A stretch of 35,025 nt of DNA. Source: Nocardioides sp. BGMRC 2183. GTDB lineage: Bacteria; Actinomycetota; Actinomycetes; Propionibacteriales; Nocardioidaceae. Location: the NCBI GenBank assembly GCA_008123405.1, contig VSSA01000029.1, positions 1-35,025 on the forward strand. The letters run 5' to 3'. The notes under the pieces are model-generated. The model searched no databases, had not been told where the DNA came from, and saw nothing but the letters and a program-made list of their open reading frames with translations. The first letter of the stretch is position 1. Each line of letters begins with the position of its first letter. Shown here one piece after another: positions 8,437 to 15,136 of the stretch. Position numbers and translations under genes: made by a program.

Positions 8437-8745
8437 TCAGCCTTGTGGATCCGGCGCGTCGTCCACAGCGAACGTGCCACCCGTGCGCCAGTAGACGCCG
8501 GCCTCGCGGGTCAGGAACCCGTCGTCGACCAGGTAGCGACGCAGCGCGGCATGGTCGTCGTGCACCTGCCGGAGCACGGCGTCGACCTCGCGCTCGGGGT
8601 AGGTGCGGCCAGGCTCGAACCGCTGGGCGATGTGGTCGAGCACGACCCGTCGCTTCGCGTGCCGAGTCGGCATGGTGCGCAGTCGGCCGTCAGCGTCGAA
8701 GAACCGGCGCAGCAGCTCGGGGTCGGCGCCCGGCACCTCGCTCAT
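8437..8745 (-). CDS. DUF2087 domain protein
   Basis: 102 aa from ATG 8745-8743. The body (LLRRFFDADGRLRTMPTRHA, then LDHIAQRFEPGRTYPEREVD and LRRYLVDDGFLTREAGVYWR) is a full DUF2087 domain, often found alone or fused to ArsR/winged-helix regulators; here it stands alone. Its basic, helical composition would suit nucleic-acid contact, but function is unknown. The start overlaps the stop of the upstream Cys-rich gene by ATGA, so the two are co-translated. The longer open frame to 8979 lies over the upstream gene and is rejected. Confidence 0.85.
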   Translation of the reverse strand: MSEVPGADPELLRRFFDADGRLRTMPTRHAKRRVVLDHIAQRFEPGRTYPEREVDAVLRQVHDDHAALRRYLVDDGFLTREAGVYWRTGGTFAVDDAPDPQG

Positions 8746-9518
8746 CGTGCCGCCTCCGTCCCGGCCGGCTCCTCGTCCACCGCGAGGATGTCGATCTCCA
8801 ACCACGGCGCGTCCTTGCCGCCGCCCGGATACGAGCGCACCACGATCCCGGTCTGCACGTCCAGCGCCACGTCGTAGTGGAGGGGGAAGACCGAGCTCTG
8901 AGGGATCGGCCGGCAGCAGCTCTCGCCCGCCGCAACGGCCACCCCATCGCAGTCGCTGTGCCAAGAGACCTCGCTCCACAGCAGCTCGCAGCAGTTGCCG
9001 CCACAGCGCGGGTCGTATCCCTCGACCGGCGTCAGCTCCGCCCGCCAGACCTGCCGACCCGCCACCTCGTCCTCACGGAGTCCCTCGACGCGCACCGAGT
9101 GGCTGAGCTCGACCGGGTCGAGCGCCGCGACGAAGTAGTAGTTGTCCCACATCGGTACGTCGAACTCGTAGCGCAACCGGTCCGGGCGCGGATCGGCCAG
9201 ACCGTCGGCACGGAAGGTCATCTCCGGGGGACGGACCAGCTCGGCGATCTCGTCGGCCGTGGGGAGCGGCTCCCCTGCGGCGGCGACCAGGACCGTCGAT
9301 GAGGCTGCCTCGCTGTCGTCCGCGGTCTCCACGAGTCGGTGCCGACGGCCGTCAGCATCGAGGACGACCAGCGTGTCGGGCCGCTCCAGCCAGCACTCGT
9401 CGTACGACGGCTCCGACGGCCGCTCACCGGTGCCGGTGGCGTAGGTGAAGTGCAGCGAGCGCGCCCGCCACGGCGCACTGCGGGCGAGGGCGCGGAAGGT
9501 GTCGACGGTCGGAGTCAC
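8742..9518 (-). CDS. conserved-looking hypothetical protein with Cys cluster
   Basis: 258 aa from GTG 9518-9516. I do not recognise the family. There is no signal peptide or transmembrane segment. The N-terminal part (TFRALARSAPWRARSLHFTY, then alternating hydrophobic/charged strands such as DTLVVLDADGRRHRLVE) suggests a beta-rich fold, perhaps like LolA/MucB-type sheets. The C-terminal half has a Cys cluster: CGGNCCELLW, SDCDG and ESCCRP within ~45 residues, a possible metal site or disulfide set. A CAGAGT hexamer 6 bases before the GTG would fit another leaderless start. It is coupled to the DUF2087 gene by a 4-base overlap and follows chorismate mutase by 64 bases. Confidence 0.75.
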   Translation of the reverse strand: MTPTVDTFRALARSAPWRARSLHFTYATGTGERPSEPSYDECWLERPDTLVVLDADGRRHRLVETADDSEAASSTVLVAAAGEPLPTADEIAELVRPPEMTFRADGLADPRPDRLRYEFDVPMWDNYYFVAALDPVELSHSVRVEGLREDEVAGRQVWRAELTPVEGYDPRCGGNCCELLWSEVSWHSDCDGVAVAAGESCCRPIPQSSVFPLHYDVALDVQTGIVVRSYPGGGKDAPWLEIDILAVDEEPAGTEAAR

Positions 9519-9582
9519 CGGGCCACTCTGCCCGCGGCCCGCGCGCCACGCACCCGGTTATGGACCGCGGGCCCCGGGACGG

Positions 9583-9882
9583 TCAGCTCTCGGACTCGGC
9601 GAACTGCTCGTGGTTGCGGATCACCTCGGCGATGATCACGTTGAGGATCTTCTCGGCGAAGTGCGGGTCCAGCCCCGAGCTCTCGGCCATCGACCGCAGC
9701 CGCGCGATCTGCACCGCCTCCCGGTCCGGGTCCGCCGGAGGCATGCCCGCCGTCGCCTTGAGCCGCCCGACCTGCTCGGTGCACTTGAAGCGCTCGGCCA
9801 GGAGGTGGACCAGTGCGGCGTCGAGGTTGTCGATGCTGGACCGCAGTCGGAGCAGCTCTGCGCGGGCGTCATCGGCACTCAT
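9583..9882 (-). CDS. chorismate mutase, AroQ type
   Basis: 99 aa, a standalone all-helical AroQ chorismate mutase converting chorismate to prephenate for Phe/Tyr synthesis. Visible landmarks are ELLRLRSSIDNLD (first-helix Arg at 14), LLAERF, VGRLKA (Lys 42), DPDREAVQIARL and the final helix IIAEVIRNHEQF; the pattern and length match the 90-110 aa bacterial type. ATG 9882 with GGGGAG about 10 bases before is preferred; ATG 9891 in the same frame would add MGG. There is no signal peptide, so it is the cytoplasmic form rather than the secreted type. It is divergent from the HD gene at 9961. Confidence 0.9.
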   Translation of the reverse strand: MSADDARAELLRLRSSIDNLDAALVHLLAERFKCTEQVGRLKATAGMPPADPDREAVQIARLRSMAESSGLDPHFAEKILNVIIAEVIRNHEQFAESES

Positions 9883-9960
9883 GCCGCCCATTCTCCCCGT
9901 TCTCGGCCGGTCACCGCCCCGACCTGTCCAGAGAGAGGACACGTCGGGTTGAATGTCGGG

Positions 9961-10593
9961 ATGGAGGACGACCATCCCGACCCTGTCTGGCCCCTCGACG
10001 GCGCGGACGATCTGCGCACCGAGTTGCTCGCCGCCTACGACGCGCCCACCCGCGGCTACCACGACCGGCGCCACCTCGTCGCGGTCCTGACCCGGCTCGA
10101 CCGGCTGGCCGCCGCCGGCGTCACCTTCGACGAGTTGCCCGTGCGGCTGGCCGCCTGGTTCCACGACGCCGTGTACGACGGCGAGCGGGACGCCGAGGAG
10201 CGCTCGGCCACCTGGGCGGAGATCGCCCTCCCCGGCGTGGTCGACGCGGCGACGGTCGCCGAGGTCGCCCGCCTGGTGCGACTCACCGAGACCCACTCAC
10301 CCGAGGCCGGCGACCGCAACGGCTGCGCGCTGTGCGATGCCGACCTCGGCATCCTGGCCGAGGACCCGGCGGACTACGACAGCTATGCCGCCGACGTACG
10401 CGAGGACTACCGCCATCTGAGCGACGAGACGTTCCGCTCCGGGCGGACCGCCAAGCTCGAGGAGCTCCTCGACCGCGACGAGCTCTTCCACACCGGGCCT
10501 GCGCGGGAGGCGTGGACCGACGTGGCGCGGAGCAACCTGCGTCGCGAGCTCGCCGACCTCCGGGCGCGGGACGGGGCTCCGGCGGCCCACTGA
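9961..10593 (+). CDS. HD-domain metal-dependent phosphohydrolase
   Basis: 210 aa. The metal-binding motifs of the predicted HD phosphohydrolase group (COG4339) are in place: RGYHDRRHLV (His 34 and 38), AAWFHDAVYD (His-Asp 68-69) and ALCDADLGIL with a later Asp. Such proteins are thought to cleave phosphate esters, perhaps nucleotides, but substrates are unknown. ATG 9961 is the first ATG of the conserved part. The next gene begins 38 bases after the stop, apparently from its own promoter. Confidence 0.86.
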   Translation: MEDDHPDPVWPLDGADDLRTELLAAYDAPTRGYHDRRHLVAVLTRLDRLAAAGVTFDELPVRLAAWFHDAVYDGERDAEERSATWAEIALPGVVDAATVAEVARLVRLTETHSPEAGDRNGCALCDADLGILAEDPADYDSYAADVREDYRHLSDETFRSGRTAKLEELLDRDELFHTGPAREAWTDVARSNLRRELADLRARDGAPAAH

Positions 10594-10619
10594 GCGTGGA
10601 GTTGGTGGCTCTTGGGAAG

Positions 10620-10625
10620 CACAAT
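10620..10625 (+). promoter_or_regulatory. -10 hexamer CACAAT of leaderless gene
   Basis: CACAAT is followed by 6 bases and GTG 10632, the same spacing as other leaderless starts in the window. It decides the start of the small hypothetical gene. Confidence 0.45.
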
Positions 10626-10631
10626 GGGCCC

Positions 10632-11006
10632 GTGGACGACAGCGCGATCTATCGGGGCCGAGCCGCCGTGCTCGCCGACCTCACTGCCCGTCGCCTCGCC
10701 TCCGCCGAGGTGGTCTCGCTGCTCGACGAGATCTGCTCGGAGCGACGCTGGTGGCTGGAGCAGTGGGCCGAAGGGGCCGCCTTCGTGCCGGGGCTGATCG
10801 CACAGGACGTGCAGGAGCGGATGGCCGACGAGTTCGGCAGGACCGACCCCGCGGGTCTGTGGCCGCTGTGTCAGCACTGCTCGGACGGGCCGGTGCACAC
10901 CCTGCACATCGACCCCGACCTCGGCGGACCCGATCCGGTCTGGGTCTGCGAGGAGTCCGGGACGACCGTGGCCCCGCTGGGATCGCTGGGCTCGCCGACG
11001 ACCTGA
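10632..11006 (+). CDS. small hypothetical protein
   Basis: 124 aa from GTG 10632. Not recognised. The N-terminal half is helical and charged (ARRLASAEVVSLLDEICSER, RRWWLEQWAEGAAFVPGLIA). The C-terminal half has PLCQHC, then HTLHIDPDLGG and VWVCEESG: three Cys and two His that could form a small metal site, or a compact beta structure. No membrane segment or signal peptide. It lies between the HD gene and the AlkB-like gene on the same strand. The frame stays open far upstream, but the upstream part is a shadow of the HD gene. Confidence 0.75.
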   Translation: MDDSAIYRGRAAVLADLTARRLASAEVVSLLDEICSERRWWLEQWAEGAAFVPGLIAQDVQERMADEFGRTDPAGLWPLCQHCSDGPVHTLHIDPDLGGPDPVWVCEESGTTVAPLGSLGSPTT

Positions 11007-11053
11007 ACCCCGACACACCACCCCGGCGCCCGAACACCTGTTCGATGCGGGCG

Positions 11054-11059
11054 TACGCT
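11054..11059 (+). promoter_or_regulatory. -10 hexamer TACGCT of leaderless alkB-like gene
   Basis: TACGCT, then 7 bases, then ATG 11067, with no Shine-Dalgarno sequence. This fits a leaderless transcript. Confidence 0.55.
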
Positions 11060-11066
11060 GGGGCGC

Positions 11067-11675
11067 ATGGACTTCCAGGGCACCCTCTTCGCCGACCAGG
11101 CCGCCACGGACTTCGCCCCACCCTCCCGGCGTGAGCTGAGCGCCGGCGCCTGGCTCGACGTCGCCCGCAATTGGCTGCCCGAGGCTGACGAGGTGTTCCG
11201 GGCGCTGGCCGAGGAGGTGCCGTGGCGCGCCGAACGCCGCCAGATGTACGACCGGCTGGTCGACGTACCGCGCCTGGTGCACACCTACATGATCGGCGAG
11301 GAGCTGCCCCACCCGCGGCTGACCGAGGCACGGGAGTGGCTCAGCGCGCACTACGCCGCCGAGCTCGGCGAACCGTTCCGGACCGCCGGTTGCTGCTACT
11401 ACCGCGACGGCCGCGACAGTGTCGCCTGGCACGGCGACACCATCGGTCGCGGAGCCACCCACGACACGATGGTCGCGATCGTCTCGGTGGGCGACCCGCG
11501 CCGCCTCTGCCTGCGCCCCCGCGAGGGCGGCGAGAGCGTGGCCGTCGAGATGGGCCACGGCGACCTGGTCGTGATGGGTGGGAGCTGCCAGCGCACGTGG
11601 GAGCACGCGGTGCCGAAAGTCGCCTCGGCAGGGCCGCGGATCTCGGTCCAGTTCAGACCACTCAACGTCTTCTGA
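11067..11675 (+). CDS. AlkB-type Fe(II)/2-oxoglutarate dioxygenase
   Basis: 202 aa. AlkB-family enzymes remove alkyl groups from DNA or RNA bases by oxidation. The iron site is complete: HxD at AWHGD (His 122, Asp 124) and the distal His 180 in TWEHAVPK, followed by RISVQFR, whose Arg (191) binds 2-oxoglutarate. The nucleotide-recognition lid lies in the region before HxD (LVHTYMIGEELPHP). The length is normal for bacterial AlkB homologs. It appears to have its own promoter and is not next to ada or ogt. Of the proteins here only XPB might share a repair role, and it is 4 kb away. Confidence 0.93.
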   Translation: MDFQGTLFADQAATDFAPPSRRELSAGAWLDVARNWLPEADEVFRALAEEVPWRAERRQMYDRLVDVPRLVHTYMIGEELPHPRLTEAREWLSAHYAAELGEPFRTAGCCYYRDGRDSVAWHGDTIGRGATHDTMVAIVSVGDPRRLCLRPREGGESVAVEMGHGDLVVMGGSCQRTWEHAVPKVASAGPRISVQFRPLNVF

Positions 11676-11684
11676 GCGAACCCG

Positions 11685-11740
11685 CAGCGTGTGCGTTTGG
11701 CCGGGTCGACCGCTCCAGCGTGTGCATTTGAGCCGGGTCG
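11685..11740. repeat. short imperfect direct repeat between convergent genes
   Basis: Bases 11685-11708 and 11716-11740 share CAGCGTGTGC(G/A)TTTG followed by CCGGGTCG, with one substitution and one inserted base. They fill most of the 70-base gap between the alkB-like gene and the membrane-protein gene. Function unknown. Confidence 0.8.
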
Positions 11741-11745
11741 GCGAG

Positions 11746-12591
11746 TCAGGGGTTGGGGGTCGCCTCCGGCGCGCCGGTCGAGCCGCCCTCGAAGGGTGAG
11801 GCGGTGTCAGTCTCGGTCGGCTCCGAGCTCGGCGAGGTCGGGGAGGTCGGGGACGTGGTCTCCGACGGTGCCTCGGTCGCCTCATCCGTGGGAGTGGTCG
11901 GCTCGGTCTCCCGGGTCGCCTGGTCGGTGGGCTCCTCGCTCCCACCCTGATCACGCTCTCGGTCGCGGCCGGGACCCTGGTCGTCGCTGCGATCGTCGTT
12001 GCCGACCACTCCGCCGATCGAGGTCCGCTGGCCGCTGTCGGACCCGCCGGTCAGCGAGGAGACGCTCTCGCCCGCGATCAGCTCGAAGACGCTGATCACC
12101 AGCATCGCGATCAGGAAGATCCCGACACTGCCGATCGCGATCCGGCGCCAGGGCAGCGCACGCCAGCCGGTCGTCGTACCGTCGACGGGCTCCTGCTCCG
12201 CCTCCGGCGACTCGGCGTCCTGCTCACCCTCCTCGGCCTCGAGGTGGTCGGCAGCGCCCTGCAGGTTGATCTCGGCGCGGGCCAGGTCCGCAGCGGCCGG
12301 GTCCTGTTCGGCGCGCTCGGCCGCCCGCCGTACGTCGTCCTGCGCCCGGCCGACCTTGTGCAGGGCGGCCGCCTGGACCGCTGCCATCTGTCGCTTGCTG
12401 GCGCGGATGCCGTTCTTGTAGAGCGCGGTCGCGATGGTGGCCACGACGCTGCCGAGCGCCGCGCCGATCAGCGTGCCGGCGGCACCGAGAGTGGAGAGCA
12501 GGACCGCCACGGTGACCGCGGAACCGGCGCCGGCCAAGGCGGCCGCCCAGTCGACGGTCTCCTTCTTCTCGGTCTCCGTGTCGCTCGCCAT
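11746..12591 (-). CDS. hypothetical membrane protein with Ser/Thr/Pro-rich tail
   Basis: 281 aa, not recognised. A Gly/Ala-rich hydrophobic stretch (about 15-57, room for one or two helices) is followed by a charged, Ala/Glu-rich helical cytoplasmic part (about 65-130). A clear transmembrane helix comes next (about 151-174, IAIGSVGIFLIAMLVISVFE), and then ~105 residues rich in Ser, Thr, Pro, Glu and Asp (SPTSPTSPSSEPTETD). The tail is probably outside the cell and could be O-glycosylated or act as a wall spacer. GATACT 8 bases before the ATG and GAGAG nearby are weak start signals. It lies 43 bases after cysQ on the same strand, so it may be co-transcribed. Confidence 0.75.
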   Translation of the reverse strand: MASDTETEKKETVDWAAALAGAGSAVTVAVLLSTLGAAGTLIGAALGSVVATIATALYKNGIRASKRQMAAVQAAALHKVGRAQDDVRRAAERAEQDPAAADLARAEINLQGAADHLEAEEGEQDAESPEAEQEPVDGTTTGWRALPWRRIAIGSVGIFLIAMLVISVFELIAGESVSSLTGGSDSGQRTSIGGVVGNDDRSDDQGPGRDRERDQGGSEEPTDQATRETEPTTPTDEATEAPSETTSPTSPTSPSSEPTETDTASPFEGGSTGAPEATPNP

Positions 12592-12634
12592 CGGCTCTCA
12601 GTATCCCGGGTGGCGCAAGAACGCGCCCAGGTGA

Positions 12635-13417
12635 TCAGCCGTCGGTGCCGTGGGAGTCGATGAACGCCAGGATCTGGTCGGACAGCTCGGGGCGGCACAC
12701 GATGACGTCGGGGAGGTAGACGTCGTCCTGGTTGTAGATCAGGTCCGAACCGTCGACCCGTGAGGTGAACAGCCCGGCCGAGCGCGCCACCGCGACCGGG
12801 GCAGCGGAGTCCCACTCGTACTGTCCACCGGCGTGGACGTAGGCGTCCGCGACATCGCGCACCACCGACATCATCTTCACCCCGGCCGATCCCATCGGCA
12901 CCAGCTCGGCGTCGAGCTCGGCGGCCAGCGCTTCGACGAACGCGGGAGGACGGCTGCGGGAGACGGCGATCCGCGGACGCGTCGAGGTGCGGGGCGGCAC
13001 GACGGGCGGGTTGCCGGTGCTGAAGGTCTCCCCCAGCGCCGGCTGAGCGACAGCACCCGCGATCAGGTCGCCGCCCTGCCAGAGCGCGACGTGGACCGCC
13101 CAGTCGTCACGCGGCGGCTCGGAGAACTCGCGGGTGCCGTCGAGCGGGTCGACGATCCACACCTTGTCGGCGCCGAGGCGCGCCTTGTCGTCCTTGCCCT
13201 CCTCGCTCAGCACGGCGTCTTGAGGACGGTGCTCGGCGAGCAGACCCATCAGCAGCTCGTGCGCGGCGCGGTCACCCGCGTCCTTCAGCTCCTTGCCGGT
13301 CAGCCCCTCCTGCCGCACCTCGAGCAGGCACCGACCGGCCACCTCGGCGAGCCAGGCGGCGAGAGCGTGGTCGTCGGCGACGACCTCAGGGGCAGGGGTG
13401 CCAGCATCGAAAGTCAC
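12635..13417 (-). CDS. cysQ: 3'(2'),5'-bisphosphate nucleotidase, CysQ/inositol-phosphatase fold
   Basis: 260 aa from GTG 13417. It belongs to the Mg-dependent inositol monophosphatase fold: LSEEGKDD (metal Glu), WIVDPLDGTREF (the DPLDGT metal motif) and YEWDSAAPVAVA (the closing WDxAA motif). The KVWIVDPLDGTREF form and overall order match CysQ, which dephosphorylates 3'-phosphoadenosine 5'-phosphate in sulfate assimilation; an inositol-phosphatase activity cannot be excluded from sequence. The start is chosen because TAGGGT lies exactly 7 bases upstream; a longer frame to 13552 crosses the hairpin after pth and is rejected. Confidence 0.87.
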   Translation of the reverse strand: MTFDAGTPAPEVVADDHALAAWLAEVAGRCLLEVRQEGLTGKELKDAGDRAAHELLMGLLAEHRPQDAVLSEEGKDDKARLGADKVWIVDPLDGTREFSEPPRDDWAVHVALWQGGDLIAGAVAQPALGETFSTGNPPVVPPRTSTRPRIAVSRSRPPAFVEALAAELDAELVPMGSAGVKMMSVVRDVADAYVHAGGQYEWDSAAPVAVARSAGLFTSRVDGSDLIYNQDDVYLPDVIVCRPELSDQILAFIDSHGTDG

Positions 13418-13424
13418 GCCGCAC

Positions 13425-13430
13425 ACCCTA
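13425..13430 (-). promoter_or_regulatory. -10 hexamer TAGGGT of leaderless cysQ
   Basis: On the minus strand TAGGGT is followed by 7 bases and GTG 13417. It places a promoter between pth and cysQ. Confidence 0.55.
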
Positions 13431-13516
13431 GAGGTAGTCCCGGGGGCCGCGCGCGCCGCCCGCAAGACGCCAGAACAGCGCAACCCCAGCACACCTCGAC
13501 TGCGAGCGCGGCAGCG

Positions 13517-13551
13517 TGGCGCGAGCGCAGCGAGCGACATCGCTCGCGCCA
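13517..13551 (-). terminator. nested hairpin directly after pth
   Basis: TGGCGCGAGCG (13517-13527) and CGCTCGCGCCA (13541-13551) form a perfect 11-bp stem. Inside it, GCGAGCG and CGCTCGC (13530-13547) give an alternative 7-bp stem with an ACAT loop. It starts at the pth stop codon and has no U-run, like many GC-rich actinobacterial terminators. Confidence 0.7.
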
Positions 13552-14145
13552 TCAGGAGTTGAAGCGCGATTGCGTCTTCTCGAGGCCGTCGGTGATCAGG
13601 GACTCCACCGCGTCCGCGGCGGTGTCGACCTGGAACGGCAGCTCCTTGCGCTCGGCCGAGGAGTAGTTGGACAGCACGAAGTCGGCCACGTCCTGGCGCC
13701 CGGGCGGGCGGCCGATGCCGGCCCGGACCCGGTAGAAGTCACCGCTACCGAAGGAGGAGCGCAGGGATTTGAGGCCGTTGTGGCCGTTGTCCCCACCACC
13801 GCGCTTGATCCGCAGCGTGCCGAAGTCGATGTCGAGCTCGTCGTGGATGGCGACGATGGCGTCCGGGGCGACCTTGTAGAAGGTGGCCAGCGCCTTCACC
13901 GGGCCACCGACCTCGTTCATGTAGCTGCGCGGCTTGGCGAGGACGATCCGCGGGCCCGGCGTACCGGGGGCTCCGAGTCGACCTTCGACGACGTCCGCAC
14001 GACCCGACTTGTGGGCGCGGAACCCACTGCCGAGCCGGCTGGCCAGCTCGTCGACGACGAGGTAGCCGACGTTGTGCCGATGTCCGGCGTAGGAGGGGCC
14101 AGGGTTGCCGAGTCCGACCACGAGCCAGACCGGTGCGTCGGCCAT
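13552..14145 (-). CDS. pth: peptidyl-tRNA hydrolase
   Basis: 197 aa. Pth frees tRNA from peptidyl-tRNA that drops off the ribosome. The bacterial Pth signature is complete: [20 protein letters not shown] with the catalytic His (24), [11 protein letters not shown] (Asn), HDELDIDFG (Asp) and [15 protein letters not shown] 14145 follows the strong site GAGGAGG; the longer open frame would run across the hairpins in the spacer. The gene follows rplY, the usual actinobacterial order, separated by 107 bases that hold three hairpins. Confidence 0.97.
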   Translation of the reverse strand: MADAPVWLVVGLGNPGPSYAGHRHNVGYLVVDELASRLGSGFRAHKSGRADVVEGRLGAPGTPGPRIVLAKPRSYMNEVGGPVKALATFYKVAPDAIVAIHDELDIDFGTLRIKRGGGDNGHNGLKSLRSSFGSGDFYRVRAGIGRPPGRQDVADFVLSNYSSAERKELPFQVDTAADAVESLITDGLEKTQSRFNS

Positions 14146-14166
14146 GGGGTCCTCCTCGACGGATGG

Positions 14167-14246
14167 GTGCTGCAGACCAGCACTCCCCGGCGCGCTCTGA
14201 CGCGCCGGGGAGATCAGCCGGCTCAGGTACCACCGGAGCCGGCTGA
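14167..14246 (-). terminator. three consecutive hairpins between rplY and pth
   Basis: Reading from rplY, TCAGCCGGCT/AGCCGGCTGA (14214-14223 with 14237-14246) is a 10-bp stem. CTCCCCGGCGCG/CGCGCCGGGGAG (14183-14194 with 14201-14212) is a perfect 12-bp stem with a 6-base loop. GTGCTG/CAGCAC (14167-14172 with 14178-14183) is a 6-bp stem just before the pth ribosome-binding site. The first two could act as a rho-independent type terminator without U-run, an RNase block or an attenuator. Confidence 0.7.
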
Positions 14247-14252
14247 GGGGAT

Positions 14253-14912
14253 TCACTCCGAGTCGCCCTCGGAGGCGTCGTCGCCCTCGGCGGCCTCGTC
14301 CTCGGACTCGTCGCGCTCGATGCCGGCCTCGGCCTCAGCGTCGGCCAGCTCGGCCTCCAGCGCCGCCTGGCTCGGGGCCTCGGTGACGTTGACGACGAGC
14401 GTCTCGGCGTCGGTGAGCAGGACCGAGCCCTTGGGCAGGGTCAGTGCGCCGGCCAGGAACTGGGTGCCCGACTCGGCGTCGGTGATGTCGACCTCGATGT
14501 ACTCGGGGATGTGGGTCGCCTCGGCCTCGATCTCGATCACGGTCGCGTCGGTGACCACGAGGGTGTCCTTGGCGGCCTCGCCGACCAGGTGCACGGGGAC
14601 CTCGACGGTGACCTTCTCACCGCGCTTGACCGCGACGAAGTCGATGTGCTCGAGGGTACGGCGGACCGGGTCGGTCTGGACCTGCTTGGTCAGCGCGAGG
14701 TGCTTGTCGCCGTCGAGGTCGATCTCGAGCAGCGCGTTCGCGCCACCGTGGCGCAGCGCCATCATCGTCTCGTGACCGGGCAGGGTCAGGTGGATCGGGT
14801 CGCTGCCGTGACCGTAGATGACGGCCGGGACCTTGTCCTCGCGACGGATGCGGCGGGCAGCGCCCTTGCCGAACTCGGTGCGGGCCTCGCCCTTGATGTG
14901 CTCTTCGGACAT
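14253..14912 (-). CDS. rplY: 50S ribosomal protein L25, CTC form
   Basis: 219 aa. L25 binds 5S rRNA. The N-terminal L25 domain (about 1-95; [28 protein letters not shown]) is followed by the beta-rich TL5/CTC domain (about 100-190; [25 protein letters not shown]). An acidic Glu/Asp/Ala tail of ~35 residues ends the protein, as in other actinobacterial L25/CTC proteins. ATG 14912 has GAGGAGA 5-6 bases upstream, nearly the same start context as pth. A leader of about 160 bases separates it from its presumed promoter. Confidence 0.96.
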   Translation of the reverse strand: MSEEHIKGEARTEFGKGAARRIRREDKVPAVIYGHGSDPIHLTLPGHETMMALRHGGANALLEIDLDGDKHLALTKQVQTDPVRRTLEHIDFVAVKRGEKVTVEVPVHLVGEAAKDTLVVTDATVIEIEAEATHIPEYIEVDITDAESGTQFLAGALTLPKGSVLLTDAETLVVNVTEAPSQAALEAELADAEAEAGIERDESEDEAAEGDDASEGDSE

Positions 14913-15079
14913 GGGGATCTCCTCGTGGATCGGTGGTGAGGGCCCCGGTGGAACCAGAAGCGCCGCGCTGCGGGATCCGGTGACCGGCGGCACCGAACCG
15001 TCCGCGCGCGGCGCAAAGACGTTTTCGGCCCAGTCGATCACGGAGTCAGCAGGTGCTCCCTCGCCGAGGCAACCGCACG

Positions 15080-15110
15080 AGTGTAGATAGGTCCGCGGCT
15101 CGATTGCCAA
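15080..15110 (-). promoter_or_regulatory. rplY promoter and leader
   Basis: On the minus strand TTGGCA (15105-15110) is a likely -35 box, and TACACT (15080-15085), overlapping TATCTA (15084-15089), offers a -10 box with spacing of 19 or 15 bases. The -35 box overlaps that of the divergent pepN promoter. From here to the rplY start, 14913-15079 carries no gene that I can support; it has small hairpins (CCTC-GGC-GAGG) but no motif I recognise. Confidence 0.45.
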
Positions 15111-15130
15111 TCGTCGTCGGCGCCTACCCT
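15104..15130 (+). promoter_or_regulatory. pepN promoter, leaderless
   Basis: TTGCCA (15104-15109), a 15-base spacer and TACCCT (15125-15130) lie 6 bases before ATG 15137. No Shine-Dalgarno sequence is present. Its -35 shares bases with the rplY -35 on the other strand. Confidence 0.55.
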
Positions 15131-15136
15131 GGCCGG

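Noticed and set aside
9531-9572. Inverted repeat CCCGCGG/CCGCGGG between chorismate mutase and the Cys-rich gene
   Set aside because: The 8-bp arms are self-complementary GC runs with a 27-base loop, expected by chance in this base composition.
14913-15110. N-terminal extension of L25
   Set aside because: The extra residues have no L25 similarity, and a strong GAGGAGA ribosome-binding site sits just before ATG 14912.
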